From positions 620,001 through 684,000 of the forward strand of contig NZ_JAAIYO010000001.1 of assembly GCF_014930455.1 (NCBI RefSeq): a stretch of 64,000 nt of DNA. The letters are read 5' to 3'. The translations under genes were made by a program, and so were the position numbers. Of this stretch, positions 25,921 through 36,553 are shown in pieces. Source of the stretch: Corallococcus soli (GTDB taxonomy: Bacteria > Myxococcota > Myxococcia > Myxococcales > Myxococcaceae). The notes under the pieces are model-generated. The model saw only the letters and a list, made by a program, of their open reading frames with translations, searched no databases and was not told the origin of the DNA. How positions within the stretch are numbered: position 1 is the stretch's first letter; each line of letters starts with the position of its first letter.

Positions 25921-26280
25921 TCACGCGGCGAGCTGCCTGCGCAAGAGCCGCGTCAGCTCCGCCGGATCCACGGGCTTGGGCAGCAGCTCCGCGCCGTAGC
26001 GGATGGCCACGGGGATGAGGTCGTCCAGGTCCGAGTGCCCGGTGAGGAAGATGAACGGCGCCCGGCACTCCTGCAGCTCGCGCATGGCGACCAGCACGTC
26101 GGAGCCGTTCATCTCCGGCATGTTGTAGTCGCACAGGATGGCGGAGATGCCGGACAGGTCCAGGTGGAACGCCTCCGCGGGCGACTGCACCGTCAGCACC
26201 GTGTAGCCCGCGCTCCGCAGGACGTCCCCCACGGTCGCGAGGACGAAGAGGTCATCGTCGATGACCAGTACGCTTGGCAT
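25921..26280 (-). CDS. Single-domain response regulator (CheY-like)
   Basis: A 119-residue receiver domain with no output domain, from ATG 26280. The acidic pocket VLVIDDD, the phospho-acceptor Asp in AILCDYNMPEMNGSD, Thr in FIFLTGHSD and Lys in LLPKPVD are all present, so phosphorylation by a histidine kinase is expected. Single receivers pass phosphate to, or bind, a separate target. No histidine kinase is adjacent, so the partner is encoded elsewhere. Confidence 0.93.
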   Translation of the reverse strand: MPSVLVIDDDLFVLATVGDVLRSAGYTVLTVQSPAEAFHLDLSGISAILCDYNMPEMNGSDVLVAMRELQECRAPFIFLTGHSDLDDLIPVAIRYGAELLPKPVDPAELTRLLRRQLAA

Positions 26281-26418
26281 GGGGCTGCCCTCCAGCGCCG
26301 GTGCGGCGCGGCGATGTCCCGACTCTAGCCGAGCCCGGTCCGCCGCGCGCACCCTCCCCACCCCCTGGGTCGCCAGGGTCGGGAATGCCCCCGACCCGCG
26401 GTGTGCACGCCCCGCCGC

Positions 26419-27744
26419 TCAGGGCTTCGGCGCGGACGGGATGAGGATGAGCTGCTCCTGGGGGGGGTTGAGGTACTCGGCGCCGGTGTCGGTGACGACG
26501 GCCATCTCCTCCACGGAGAGGATGCGCAGCGCGTCCGGGCTGCTGCCGTCCTTCCACGCGAAGAAGCCGTCGAAGGCGAACACCTGACCGGGCTGCAACC
26601 TGCGCAGCGCGGAGCCCGCGGGCGGCTTGCCGGACTGCGCGCCGGACAGCGCCGGGCCGGCGTCGTGGGCCCAGTAGCCCACGGGATGGCCGGTGCCCCA
26701 CATCACGGGCTCGGAGCCCGCTTCGCGCATGAAGTCGCGCTGGGCCTTGTCCACGTCGTAGCCGCGCACGCCGGGCTTCATCGCCGCCAGCGCGATGCGG
26801 CTGCCCTTCTTCGACTTCTCCCACTTCGCCAGCGCCTCGGCCGGCGGCTGCTTCTCACCTGGTGCCAGCACGTACGCGAAGCGCTGGATGTCCGTCACCC
26901 ATGTATTGCCCACGCGGATGCCGAAGTCCGTCTGGATGAAGTCCCCCGGCTGGATGACGCGGTCGGTGGCGTTCGAGTGGCCGCGCGTGGGCCCGCTGTT
27001 CACGTTGGGGTTCTGGTCCGGCTGCCACCCGTCGCCCACGCCCAGCTCCGCCATGCGCTTCTTGAGGAAGCGCGCCACGTCCGAGTCGCGCGTCTTGCCC
27101 GGCACCACCGTGCGGTACGCCTCTTCCTCCAGCTGCGCGGTGAGGGCCGCGGCCTTGCGCAGGATGTCCACCTCCTCCGGCAGCTTCACCGACAGCCACT
27201 CGGACACCAGGTCCTCGGAGGACACCAGCCGCTTGCGCATCGCGGGCGTGAGCGCCGCCTCCAGCTTCGCGCGCTGCGTGGCGGACAGCCCGTCCGCCAG
27301 GGACATCCGCTCCGAGGAGTTGATGGCCACCTTCGCGGGCTTCGCCTTCGTCAGCCGCCCGGCGACCAGCGCGAGCACGTCCGCGCCCCGGTCCACCGGC
27401 ACCACCTCATCCACCACCGCCATGTCCTTGAGCGCGGTGGCCTCGCCCACCGGCGACAGCGCCACCGAGCGCAGCGCGCTGCCTTCGCGCAGGAACAGGA
27501 ACGCGGCGGTGCCGCCCGCGTTCTCCCCGCCGACGTGGGCGGCGAGCGGGTCGTTGTCGTTCTCGCGGCACAGCACCACCCATGCATCCACGCCCGCGCG
27601 GGCCATGGCCTGGGGCAGCAGCTTCTGCAGGCGCTCCTTGCGCAGCCGGGGCCACGCGCCCTCCGCGGCGGGGACGGCGGGCGCCGCGTGGGCGAGTGAC
27701 GCGAGCAGCAGGGAGGAGAGGAGGACGGACCGGACGCGCATCAT
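26419..27744 (-). CDS. Secreted M24 family metallopeptidase (Xaa-Pro aminopeptidase-like)
   Basis: A 441-residue protein from ATG 27744 with a cleavable signal peptide (VLLSSLLLASLAHAAPA), so it acts in the periplasm or outside. An N-terminal creatinase-like domain is followed by the pita-bread fold from about residue 230. Metal ligands visible are Asp in FIQTDFGIR, Asp in WVTDIQRF, His in GHPVGYWAHD and the late Glu in SVEEMAVV. The fourth usual ligand, the Glu of the xxxEPG motif, aligns with Asp in VFAFDGFF. Activity as a proline-directed aminopeptidase is likely but the substitution leaves some doubt. Confidence 0.87.
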   Translation of the reverse strand: MMRVRSVLLSSLLLASLAHAAPAVPAAEGAWPRLRKERLQKLLPQAMARAGVDAWVVLCRENDNDPLAAHVGGENAGGTAAFLFLREGSALRSVALSPVGEATALKDMAVVDEVVPVDRGADVLALVAGRLTKAKPAKVAINSSERMSLADGLSATQRAKLEAALTPAMRKRLVSSEDLVSEWLSVKLPEEVDILRKAAALTAQLEEEAYRTVVPGKTRDSDVARFLKKRMAELGVGDGWQPDQNPNVNSGPTRGHSNATDRVIQPGDFIQTDFGIRVGNTWVTDIQRFAYVLAPGEKQPPAEALAKWEKSKKGSRIALAAMKPGVRGYDVDKAQRDFMREAGSEPVMWGTGHPVGYWAHDAGPALSGAQSGKPPAGSALRRLQPGQVFAFDGFFAWKDGSSPDALRILSVEEMAVVTDTGAEYLNPPQEQLILIPSAPKP

Positions 27745-28306
27745 GGGGCGTGCTTCCTGGGTGGGGGAGGGCGCCAAGTGTTTCACGGCCGCGCGGCGTT
27801 GAAACCTTCGCGAGGCGTCCAGCCGCCTGCCCGGTGCCCCTCGCCCGCCGTTGTTTCAGCGAGAGGTGAGGACACCCCGGAAATCAACCGGCATGGGCAC
27901 GGCGGCCATGCGTCAGGGGGGCGTTCCGGGAACCCGCGCGGCGCCGCCGGCGGGGAGCGACCGCTCCATGAACAGGAGCGGGTCGTCGTGGAACTGGACT
28001 CCTGGCTCCTGTCGCGACATGCGTCGGACCTCCGCCAGCGGTGAACCCAGACGTCATTTCCGATGATGAGAGTCTGTTTTTCCAGGCAATGGCAGTCAAG
28101 GCAGCCAATTGCTTTCGCCCGAGGCGGTCATTCTCCGGCGAGACGGTAGGAATGGGTTGTCTGGAGCACACCGGCTCCGGGGGCCCTCCCACCGCCGTGG
28201 CCGCACCGGCTCCGAGCAGGGCACCCACCGACACCCGGCCCCGGAGGAGGGCTGACTTCGCACGTCTTCACGAGCGGCGGGCGCGGGGGTCGCTTAGAGT
28301 GGACCC
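27745..28306. other. Intergenic region without a supported gene
   Basis: This 562-bp gap between divergent genes contains only short open frames with no ribosome-binding site, bias or domain support. The stretch 28040-28160 is clearly lower in GC than its surroundings, includes a TTTTT run near 28078-28082 and an imperfect inverted repeat (GGCAATGGC near 28087 against GCCAATTGC near 28106), and could hold a promoter or a small RNA. I cannot show either. Confidence 0.4.
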
Positions 28307-29140
28307 ATGGCAAGAACGGCACCCCGCAAGTCCCAGGCGAAGGCGAAGAAGCAGCCCTCGCGCCCGGCCGCGCCCGCGAAGCCCCCGGCCAGGCCGGCGA
28401 AGTCCCCAGCCCGCCCGGTGAAGTCCCCGGCCCGGCCGGTGAAGTCCCATGTCGAGCCCCTCGCCGAGCCCTCCGCCAGGCCCCGTGGCGCCGCCGCGTC
28501 CTCCCCGAAGCCTCCCGTGCTGGAGGCCGAGCCCGTCTTCGAAGCCGAGCCCGACGCGGCCCCCGTGCAGGACCCCCGCGAGGACGACCGCAAGCGCCTG
28601 CCCGCGGGCGAGCCTGGCGGTCGGGTGCTGCCCTTTGAAATCGACCCCGCGCGGCTGGAGGAGGGCCTCAAGAAGCTCCAGGGCGAGCTGGTGCACTGGA
28701 CCAACAAGGGCCGCTACACCAAGGTCCGCTTCAAGTTCCGGGGCAAGCAGCTGCTGCCCGACCTGCCCCTGGCCGCCGTCGTCGCCGCCGAGGGGCTCAC
28801 GTTCTACTGGGGCGGCATCCTGCGCATGCTGGTGGCCCACGTCGTGGGGCGCAGCGTGCTGGAGGTGGAACTGGTCAACGACGCGGACAAGCGCGTGCAG
28901 GCGGGCCGTGAAGCGCTCCTGTCCGGCGACGTGGACCAGGCGCTCGCGCTGTTCCGCGAGGCCCTGTCCATGGACCGCGACAACCCCTCCGCGCACCTCA
29001 ACGTGGGCGTGGCGCTGAAGCTGCGCGGCGACCGCGAAGGGGCCCTGGCCGCGTTCGAAATGGCGAAGAAGAAGGACCCGGAGGGCGGCGTGGGCGCGGA
29101 GGCGGAGCGGCTGTCCGCGAGCCTGCGCCCCAAGGCCTGA
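28307..29140 (+). CDS. TPR protein with a Lys/Pro-rich N-terminal tail
   Basis: A 277-residue protein from ATG 28307. Residues 1-60 are basic and histone-tail-like, with repeated ARPxKSP units (KSPARPVK), and about 60-105 are acidic and Ala/Pro-rich. A globular part at about 110-185 follows (LKKLQGELVHWTNKGRYTKVRF, LTFYWGGILRMLVAHVVG). Residues about 195-265 form two TPR units (AGREALLSGDVDQALALFREALS and AHLNVGVALKLRGDREGALAAFEMA). The basic tail suggests nucleic acid or acidic-protein binding, which is inference. It lies 216 bp upstream of gyrA on the same strand. Confidence 0.82.
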   Translation: MARTAPRKSQAKAKKQPSRPAAPAKPPARPAKSPARPVKSPARPVKSHVEPLAEPSARPRGAAASSPKPPVLEAEPVFEAEPDAAPVQDPREDDRKRLPAGEPGGRVLPFEIDPARLEEGLKKLQGELVHWTNKGRYTKVRFKFRGKQLLPDLPLAAVVAAEGLTFYWGGILRMLVAHVVGRSVLEVELVNDADKRVQAGREALLSGDVDQALALFREALSMDRDNPSAHLNVGVALKLRGDREGALAAFEMAKKKDPEGGVGAEAERLSASLRPKA

Positions 29141-29177
29141 AAACGCACCGTCCCGCGGGGCTGAAAACGCACCGTCC
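29137..29177. repeat. 17-bp direct repeat with 24-bp period upstream of gyrA
   Basis: The sequence CTGAAAACGCACCGTCC occurs at 29137-29153 and again at 29161-29177. The first copy includes the stop codon of the TPR gene. A possible tandem binding site or a duplication scar; it lies about 90 bp upstream of the predicted gyrA promoter. Confidence 0.8.
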
Positions 29178-29268
29178 AGGTGTTGAATCCCAGGCCCTGG
29201 AAAGGCCCCTTCCGCCGCCTGGAACCGGGCGGGCGGGCAACCAGGGTACATGCCCCCTGTTTCCCCTG

Positions 29269-29297
29269 TTGACTGAGGGAAATCCAGGGGTTACGAA
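29269..29297 (+). promoter_or_regulatory. Predicted sigma-70-type promoter of gyrA
   Basis: TTGACT (29269-29274), a 17-bp spacer and TACGAA (29292-29297) match housekeeping consensus closely for this GC-rich genome. The expected start near 29304 leaves a leader of about 50 nt before ATG 29357. Confidence 0.6.
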
Positions 29298-29356
29298 CAC
29301 TCTTCCATCGGGCGGAGCCCCCCACGCGAGGGGCCCGTCCGCACCTTCCAGAGCCC

Positions 29357-32239
<2,883 letters not shown>

Positions 32240-32308
32240 TTCCAGGCCGTCGGTGTGAAGTCCTGGAGGGTCGGGAGCGGAGGCGCGACATGCGCCCTCC
32301 GGGTCCCG

Positions 32309-32330
32309 GCCCTCTTCGTTTGAGGAGGGC
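32309..32330. terminator. Possible bidirectional hairpin between gyrA and the convergent gene
   Basis: GCCCTCTTC (32309-32317) pairs with GAGGAGGGC (32322-32330) with one wobble around a 4-nt loop. It lies 70 bp past the gyrA stop and 18 bp past the stop of the opposing gene. A second short hairpin (CCCCGCGAGGGG) follows at once. Confidence 0.45.
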
Positions 32331-32347
32331 TCCCCGCGAGGGGGTGG

Positions 32348-33007
32348 CTACTTGCGCGTCAGGTCCGTGGGGACCTTGAGGCCGGCCGTCTTCTCGTCCA
32401 GCCAGACGATGTGCATCAGCCACCAGCGCTGGCCATCGTTGAAGACCTGGATGCTGTTGACGCCCTTCATCATGACGGCGCCGTCCGGGGTTCCCCGTGC
32501 CTCGTAGGTGCTCATCACCTGGACCAGGGCCCCGTAGCCCAGCGTCTGGCGTTGAGTCTCCTTCTCGAAGAAGCCCTGCAGGGAGGAGGCCGCGGTGGCC
32601 AGGGCGATGTACTCCTCCACGCTGAAGGGCTGTGCACGGATGCCGGGGGCGGTCGGGCTGCCCATGAGCGGCACCAGCGTCGCGCCGGGGTAGAAGAGCG
32701 AGCGGAAGCGCTGCCAGTCGCGAGCCGTGCCACCCGGGCCGCTGATGGAGTCGTAGAGGGCCTTGAGCAGGGAGTCGATGGACTTCACGTCCTCGGGCTT
32801 CGGCGCGGGGAGCTGGGCGAGGGCGGCCTGGGTGCGCTCGGCGACGGCCTTGCGCGGATCCGGCTGCGCGGCCTTGGGGGCGGTCGCGGCCGGCGCGGCC
32901 TTGGAGGCGGGGGCGGCCTTGGGCGGAGCCGCGGGAGCGGCAGGGGCCTGGGCGAAGGCGGACGTGGCTCCCAGGAGGACGGCACAGGCGATGAGAAGGC
33001 GCGACAT
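32348..33007 (-). CDS. Periplasmic NTF2-like protein
   Basis: A 219-residue protein from ATG 33007 with a clear signal peptide (LLIACAVLLGATSAFAQA), then about 45 Ala/Pro/Lys-rich linker residues. Residues about 70-215 fit an SnoaL/NTF2-like cone fold: DSLLKALYDSISG, RDWQRFRSLFYPGATLVPL, FSVEEYIALATAASSLQGFFEKETQ, and the closing strands GVNSIQVFNDGQRWWLMHIVW. The family includes enzymes and binding proteins, so no reaction is assigned. It converges with gyrA and is divergent from the ABC ATPase gene. Confidence 0.75.
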   Translation of the reverse strand: MSRLLIACAVLLGATSAFAQAPAAPAAPPKAAPASKAAPAATAPKAAQPDPRKAVAERTQAALAQLPAPKPEDVKSIDSLLKALYDSISGPGGTARDWQRFRSLFYPGATLVPLMGSPTAPGIRAQPFSVEEYIALATAASSLQGFFEKETQRQTLGYGALVQVMSTYEARGTPDGAVMMKGVNSIQVFNDGQRWWLMHIVWLDEKTAGLKVPTDLTRK

Positions 33008-33148
33008 GGAGACTCCCTGCGAAAGGGGAAGAGCGGGGCGGAGCCTAGCCTTCCTCCGCTCCCCCGCCACACGCCATGTCCGGCATCGCCCAGGCCGTGG
33101 ACGCGGTGCTTTGCCCCGCCGGACGCGCGCCGTAGTGTGCCTGCCGTC

Positions 33149-34195
33149 ATGCCCCTGCTCTCGCTCGACTCCCTCTCCCTGACGTATCCCGGTGCCGCGT
33201 CCCCGGCGGTGCGGGACGTGTCGCTGGCGCTGGAGCCGGGCGAGTCGCTGGCGCTGATGGGGTCCTCGGGCTCCGGCAAGACGGCGCTGCTGCGGCTGGT
33301 GGCGGGGCTGGAGCGTCCCAGCGGGGGCACCGTCACGCTGGAGGGCCGCGTGCTCGCGGGCCCGGACGCCTTCGTCCCGCCGGAGCAGCGTCCGCTGCGC
33401 CGCGTGCTCCAGGACGCGGAGCTGGAGTCCGGCCTCTCCGCCCTGGACGTCGTGATGGGCGCGCAGCCGAAGGGCGAGGGCCCGGCGCACGCACGGGGCC
33501 TGCTGGCGATGTTCCAGTTGGAGGGCCTGGAGTCGCGCCCCTGCGGCACCCTGTCCCGGGGACAGCGGCAGCGGGTGCTGCTGGCCCGGGCGCTGGCCTC
33601 CGGCGCGAAGCTGCTGGTGCTGGATGAGCCCTTCGCCGGGCTGGACGCCGGGCTGCGCGCCGCGCTCCTGGGCGAGTGGCGCCGCGTGCTCAAGGCCCGG
33701 GGCTCCGCGGTGCTCTTCGCCACGCACGACGTGGGGGACGCGCTGGCCTTCGCGGACCGGTTGGTGCTGCTGCGCGGGGGCACGGTGGAGCAGGAGGGCC
33801 CGCCCGAGTCCGTCTACGAATCCCCGCGCACCGCCTTCGCCGCGTACTTCCTGGGGGGCACCAACCTGCTGCCGGGGTCCGCCTTCGGCCGCGTCGCGCG
33901 CACGGCGCTGGGCAACCTGCCGCTGAACGCGGACGCGCGCGGCCAGGTGATGCTGTCCCTGCGGCCCGAAGCGCTGAAGCTGACGCCGGACATGGATGGC
34001 GTGGCGGTGGGCGGCGCGCTGCGCGCCGACGTGCTGGAGCGCGCCTTCCGGGGCGCGCACGTGGACTTCACCGTGTCCTGCGCCGGCATGGCGCTGGTGG
34101 TGCGGGCCTCCCCGGCGTCCCCGCTGCGCGAGGGCAGCCGCGCCCGGCTGGAGGTCACCGGCCGCGCGGAGGTGATGGAAGAGAAGGCCGCCTGA
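33149..34195 (+). CDS. ABC importer ATPase with TOBE-like domain (no permease nearby)
   Basis: A 348-residue ATP-binding subunit from ATG 33149, of the iron/molybdate/polyamine type. Motifs are Walker A GSSGSGKTA, signature LSRGQRQR, Walker B LLVLDEPFAGLD and switch His in FATHD; a C-terminal part from about 245 (LSLRPEALKLTP, then strands) resembles the TOBE regulatory domain. The Q-loop region reads RVLQDAELESGLSALDVV, so the Gln is kept. Neither a permease nor a binding protein is next to it, so the substrate is unknown and its partners must be encoded elsewhere. Confidence 0.87.
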   Translation: MPLLSLDSLSLTYPGAASPAVRDVSLALEPGESLALMGSSGSGKTALLRLVAGLERPSGGTVTLEGRVLAGPDAFVPPEQRPLRRVLQDAELESGLSALDVVMGAQPKGEGPAHARGLLAMFQLEGLESRPCGTLSRGQRQRVLLARALASGAKLLVLDEPFAGLDAGLRAALLGEWRRVLKARGSAVLFATHDVGDALAFADRLVLLRGGTVEQEGPPESVYESPRTAFAAYFLGGTNLLPGSAFGRVARTALGNLPLNADARGQVMLSLRPEALKLTPDMDGVAVGGALRADVLERAFRGAHVDFTVSCAGMALVVRASPASPLREGSRARLEVTGRAEVMEEKAA

Positions 34196-34274
34196 CGCCC
34201 GCCTGCACACCAGGCGTGCGAGCACAGGGCACGGGAAGTGCAATCACCCGGGCCCCCCACGCGTAGGGAGGGGT

Positions 34275-34601
34275 ATGAACATCGCAGGCCTTCGAGGAAT
34301 GGGAACCCGCTTCTTCCGCTACGTGCGCGACCCCAAGGTGGGGACGTGGCGGAAGCTGGCAGGGCTGCTGGCCGTCCTGTACTTCGTGTCGCCGGTGGAC
34401 GCGGTGCCGGACTTCATCCCGCTGTTCGGCTGGCTGGATGACCTGGGCGTGCTGTCCGCGGCGGCCCTCTTCATGGTGCGCGAGGTGCAGCGCTACAGCC
34501 CCGGTGGGCCGGCGGCCTCCCCGGAGGACGTCGCCGGGGACGGGCTGCCGCGCGACGAAGCGGGGCAGCCTCGCGTGCCCACGCTGCGCCGGCACGGCTA
34601 G
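34275..34601 (+). CDS. DUF1232 (YkvA-type) small membrane protein
   Basis: A 108-residue protein from ATG 34275, preceded by a GGGAGGGG ribosome-binding site. The DUF1232 core is unmistakable: RDPKVGTWRKLAGLLAVLYFVSPVDAVPDFIPLFGWLDDLGVL, given here as the region about residues 18-60, with the diagnostic YFVSPVDAVPDFIP. One hydrophobic helix precedes the SPxDxxPD motif and another follows. The family is widespread with unknown function. Its stop is 4 bp from the stop of the convergent scramblase-like gene. Confidence 0.88.
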   Translation: MNIAGLRGMGTRFFRYVRDPKVGTWRKLAGLLAVLYFVSPVDAVPDFIPLFGWLDDLGVLSAAALFMVREVQRYSPGGPAASPEDVAGDGLPRDEAGQPRVPTLRRHG

Positions 34602-34605
34602 CGCG

Positions 34606-35235
34606 TCAGCCGCCCTTGTTCTCGAAGTGCACGAAGTCGATGAGGAACGTGGCGGCCACCACCAGCGTGCGGAGGTGGGCGTCGTCCAGCCCGTTGAACT
34701 GGACGCCGAAGTTGTCGGCGTCCGTGAACATCTCCTTGCCGAAGCCGCTCCACTTCTTGGCGATGGTGCCCACCTCGCGGCCCTGCTGCTGGACGTGGAA
34801 CGTCCATGGCTGGAAGAACGGGCCGCTCAGCTGGGCCAGCTCCTCGTCCCGGGGCCCCAGCACGTCGTAGGCGCGGGTGAAGAAGCGGAAGCGCTGCTGG
34901 ATGGCGCCCAGGTGACGGCCCTCGCCGTCCTCCACCTCCATCCGTGACAGCCAGAAGCGCCACGGCCGGCGCAGCCGCAGCAGCGTCTGCCCGCGCGCGT
35001 CCTTGATCTCCATGGTGAAGGGCCGCTTGGCCTTGAGGAAGCTGCGCAGGAGGAACAGCCCCACGCCGCCGCCCACCTCGCCCGCGAAGAAGAGCGGGTG
35101 GCCGTCGTCGCCCACCACCTCGTAGCGGTTGCGGCCCTCGAAGCCGGAGAGGATCTCCCCCCACTCCTTCACCTGCCGCACGCGCAGCGCGCGCTCACCG
35201 CGCAGAAGGGTCAGGGCCTGGGACTCGACGGGCAT
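34606..35235 (-). CDS. Scramblase/LURP-one-like protein
   Basis: A 209-residue protein from ATG 35235; the longer frame to 35340 begins in a Ser/Arg-rich stretch that overlaps the next gene and is rejected. The chain shows the beta-rich repeated pattern of the phospholipid scramblase/LURP-one fold: NRYEVVGDDGHPLFFAGE, LLRSFLKAKRPFTMEIKDARG, LLRLRRPWRFWLSRMEVED, FHVQQQGREVGTIAKKWSGFGKEMFTDADNFGV, and a hydrophobic C-terminal helix (VVAATFLIDFVHF). In this fold the terminal helix may be buried in the barrel or membrane-bound. A role in lipid handling is inference. Confidence 0.8.
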   Translation of the reverse strand: MPVESQALTLLRGERALRVRQVKEWGEILSGFEGRNRYEVVGDDGHPLFFAGEVGGGVGLFLLRSFLKAKRPFTMEIKDARGQTLLRLRRPWRFWLSRMEVEDGEGRHLGAIQQRFRFFTRAYDVLGPRDEELAQLSGPFFQPWTFHVQQQGREVGTIAKKWSGFGKEMFTDADNFGVQFNGLDDAHLRTLVVAATFLIDFVHFENKGG

Positions 35236-35302
35236 GGACGGCTCCGGGACGGCGGAAGAGGAGGAGGAAGGGGAGGATGAAGGACGGCTCCGGGACGACA
35301 GC

Positions 35303-36454
35303 CTAGAAGCGCCCGAGCATCGCGAGGCCCAGGCCGCCATGACGGCCCAGGGTCGTGGGAACGATGGACACGGCCGGGGCGTCCGGCACGTCGAAGTTGC
35401 GCGTGAGGAACGTGGTGGCCGCCAGCCCCGCCACCGCGCCCGCGGCGGCGCCCACCAGGTACACGTCCGAGTCCGCGTCGTCCCCCAGCAGCAGGAACAG
35501 GGCGCTCAACCCCGTCAGCCCGCCCAGGATGCCGCCCGAGTCGATGAGCAGCATCCGCCCGCGAGAGACGTCCAGGTTGCGCGACAGCAGCGCGAAGGTG
35601 ATGAGCCCCGCGCCCACCACGCCCTGCTCGACGGCGAAGAACACCCGCGTCTCATCGTTGTCCTGCGTGGCCATCAGGAGCCCCGCGACCACGCCCGCCC
35701 ACAGGCCGCCGGAGTTCGTCAGCGACACCTGCCCCGCGGTGGGGTTCGCGAACTCAGCGACGAGGATGCCCAGGCCCGTGAAGCCCAGGCCTCCCACCAT
35801 CACCGAAGCCAGGGCGTTGTCCCCGTCCAGGTCGAAGGAGCTGATGGACGCCAGGCCATAGCCGAAGCCCCACACCGTGCCGGAGTTGATGGCCGCCGCC
35901 TGTCCCGGCGTCAGCCCGTTCGGCGTGAGCAGCAGGGCCGCCGCCGCGCCCACGCCGCCGCCCAGCAGCGCCCCCGCCACGTACGCGCGCGAATCGTCAC
36001 AGCCCGCGATGGTGCACAGCAGGATGCCCTGCGTGATGCCGTGCATCGTCTGCACGATGGTCAGCGAGGCCCGCGCCCCGCGCGACGTGTCCTCCGCCGA
36101 CATCAGCACCACCGGCCGCGACAGCGTCTCCTGCGCCAGCTTGCCCCCGGGCGTCAGCCGCGCCCGCGCGAGCCGCATCAGCTCCGGCGCGTAGGGGTGC
36201 TGGGGACACGCCGCCACCACCTGCTCCAGGGACGCCACCGCTTGCGCGTCCTCGCCCCGCACCAGCGCGTCGAAGCCGGCCAGGTAGTCGGACTCCGCGG
36301 CGCACACCTCCGAGGGGCTCTCCACGAGCGGCGGAGAGGGCAGGGTCCGGAGCAAGGCGGAGTCCGGAGGCACGGCGGGGCCTGCGTCGTCGCGGCCGGG
36401 GGGCCCGGGCTGCGCGGCGACGAGGACGGCCAGGACGAAGGGCGCGAGGAACAT
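35303..36454 (-). CDS. Hypothetical membrane protein, Gly/Ala/Leu-rich
   Basis: A 383-residue protein from ATG 36454 with a signal-like N-terminus (FLAPFVLAVLVAA). Residues about 50-110 form a soluble helical segment with two cysteines and a TPR-like pattern (YLAGFDALVRGEDAQAVASLEQVV). From about 130 to 365 there are eight to ten short hydrophobic, Gly-rich segments (AGALLGGGVGAAAALLL, GLASISSFDLDGDNALASV), which could be membrane helices of a porin-unlike, helix-bundle protein. No family is recognised. It lies 67 bp upstream of the scramblase-like gene on the same strand and may be co-transcribed. Confidence 0.75.
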   Translation of the reverse strand: MFLAPFVLAVLVAAQPGPPGRDDAGPAVPPDSALLRTLPSPPLVESPSEVCAAESDYLAGFDALVRGEDAQAVASLEQVVAACPQHPYAPELMRLARARLTPGGKLAQETLSRPVVLMSAEDTSRGARASLTIVQTMHGITQGILLCTIAGCDDSRAYVAGALLGGGVGAAAALLLTPNGLTPGQAAAINSGTVWGFGYGLASISSFDLDGDNALASVMVGGLGFTGLGILVAEFANPTAGQVSLTNSGGLWAGVVAGLLMATQDNDETRVFFAVEQGVVGAGLITFALLSRNLDVSRGRMLLIDSGGILGGLTGLSALFLLLGDDADSDVYLVGAAAGAVAGLAATTFLTRNFDVPDAPAVSIVPTTLGRHGGLGLAMLGRF

Positions 36455-36500
36455 GTCGCCGCCACCCTAGTCGACCCCCGGGGAAAGACGGGAGTGCGGA

Positions 36501-36529
36501 CCCCGGCATTCCGTCTGGGAATGCCGGGG
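36501..36529 (-). terminator. Hairpin terminator after the VIT/vWA gene
   Basis: CCCCGGCATTCC (36501-36512) pairs perfectly with GGAATGCCGGGG (36518-36529) around a 5-nt loop, 24 bp past the stop codon at 36554 on the minus strand. No T-run follows. It may work in both directions. Confidence 0.6.
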
Positions 36530-36553
36530 CCCGGGTTGACACCGTGCAGCGCC

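Noticed and set aside
27745..28306. Small protein-coding genes in the 562-bp gap (for example 28041-28421)
   Set aside because: No ribosome-binding site, codon bias or homology signal, and the frames overlap a certain gene start.
34606..35340. Longer start at 35340 for the scramblase-like protein
   Set aside because: The extra 35 residues are a Ser/Arg/Pro tract lying over the end of the next gene; ATG 35235 begins the folded part.
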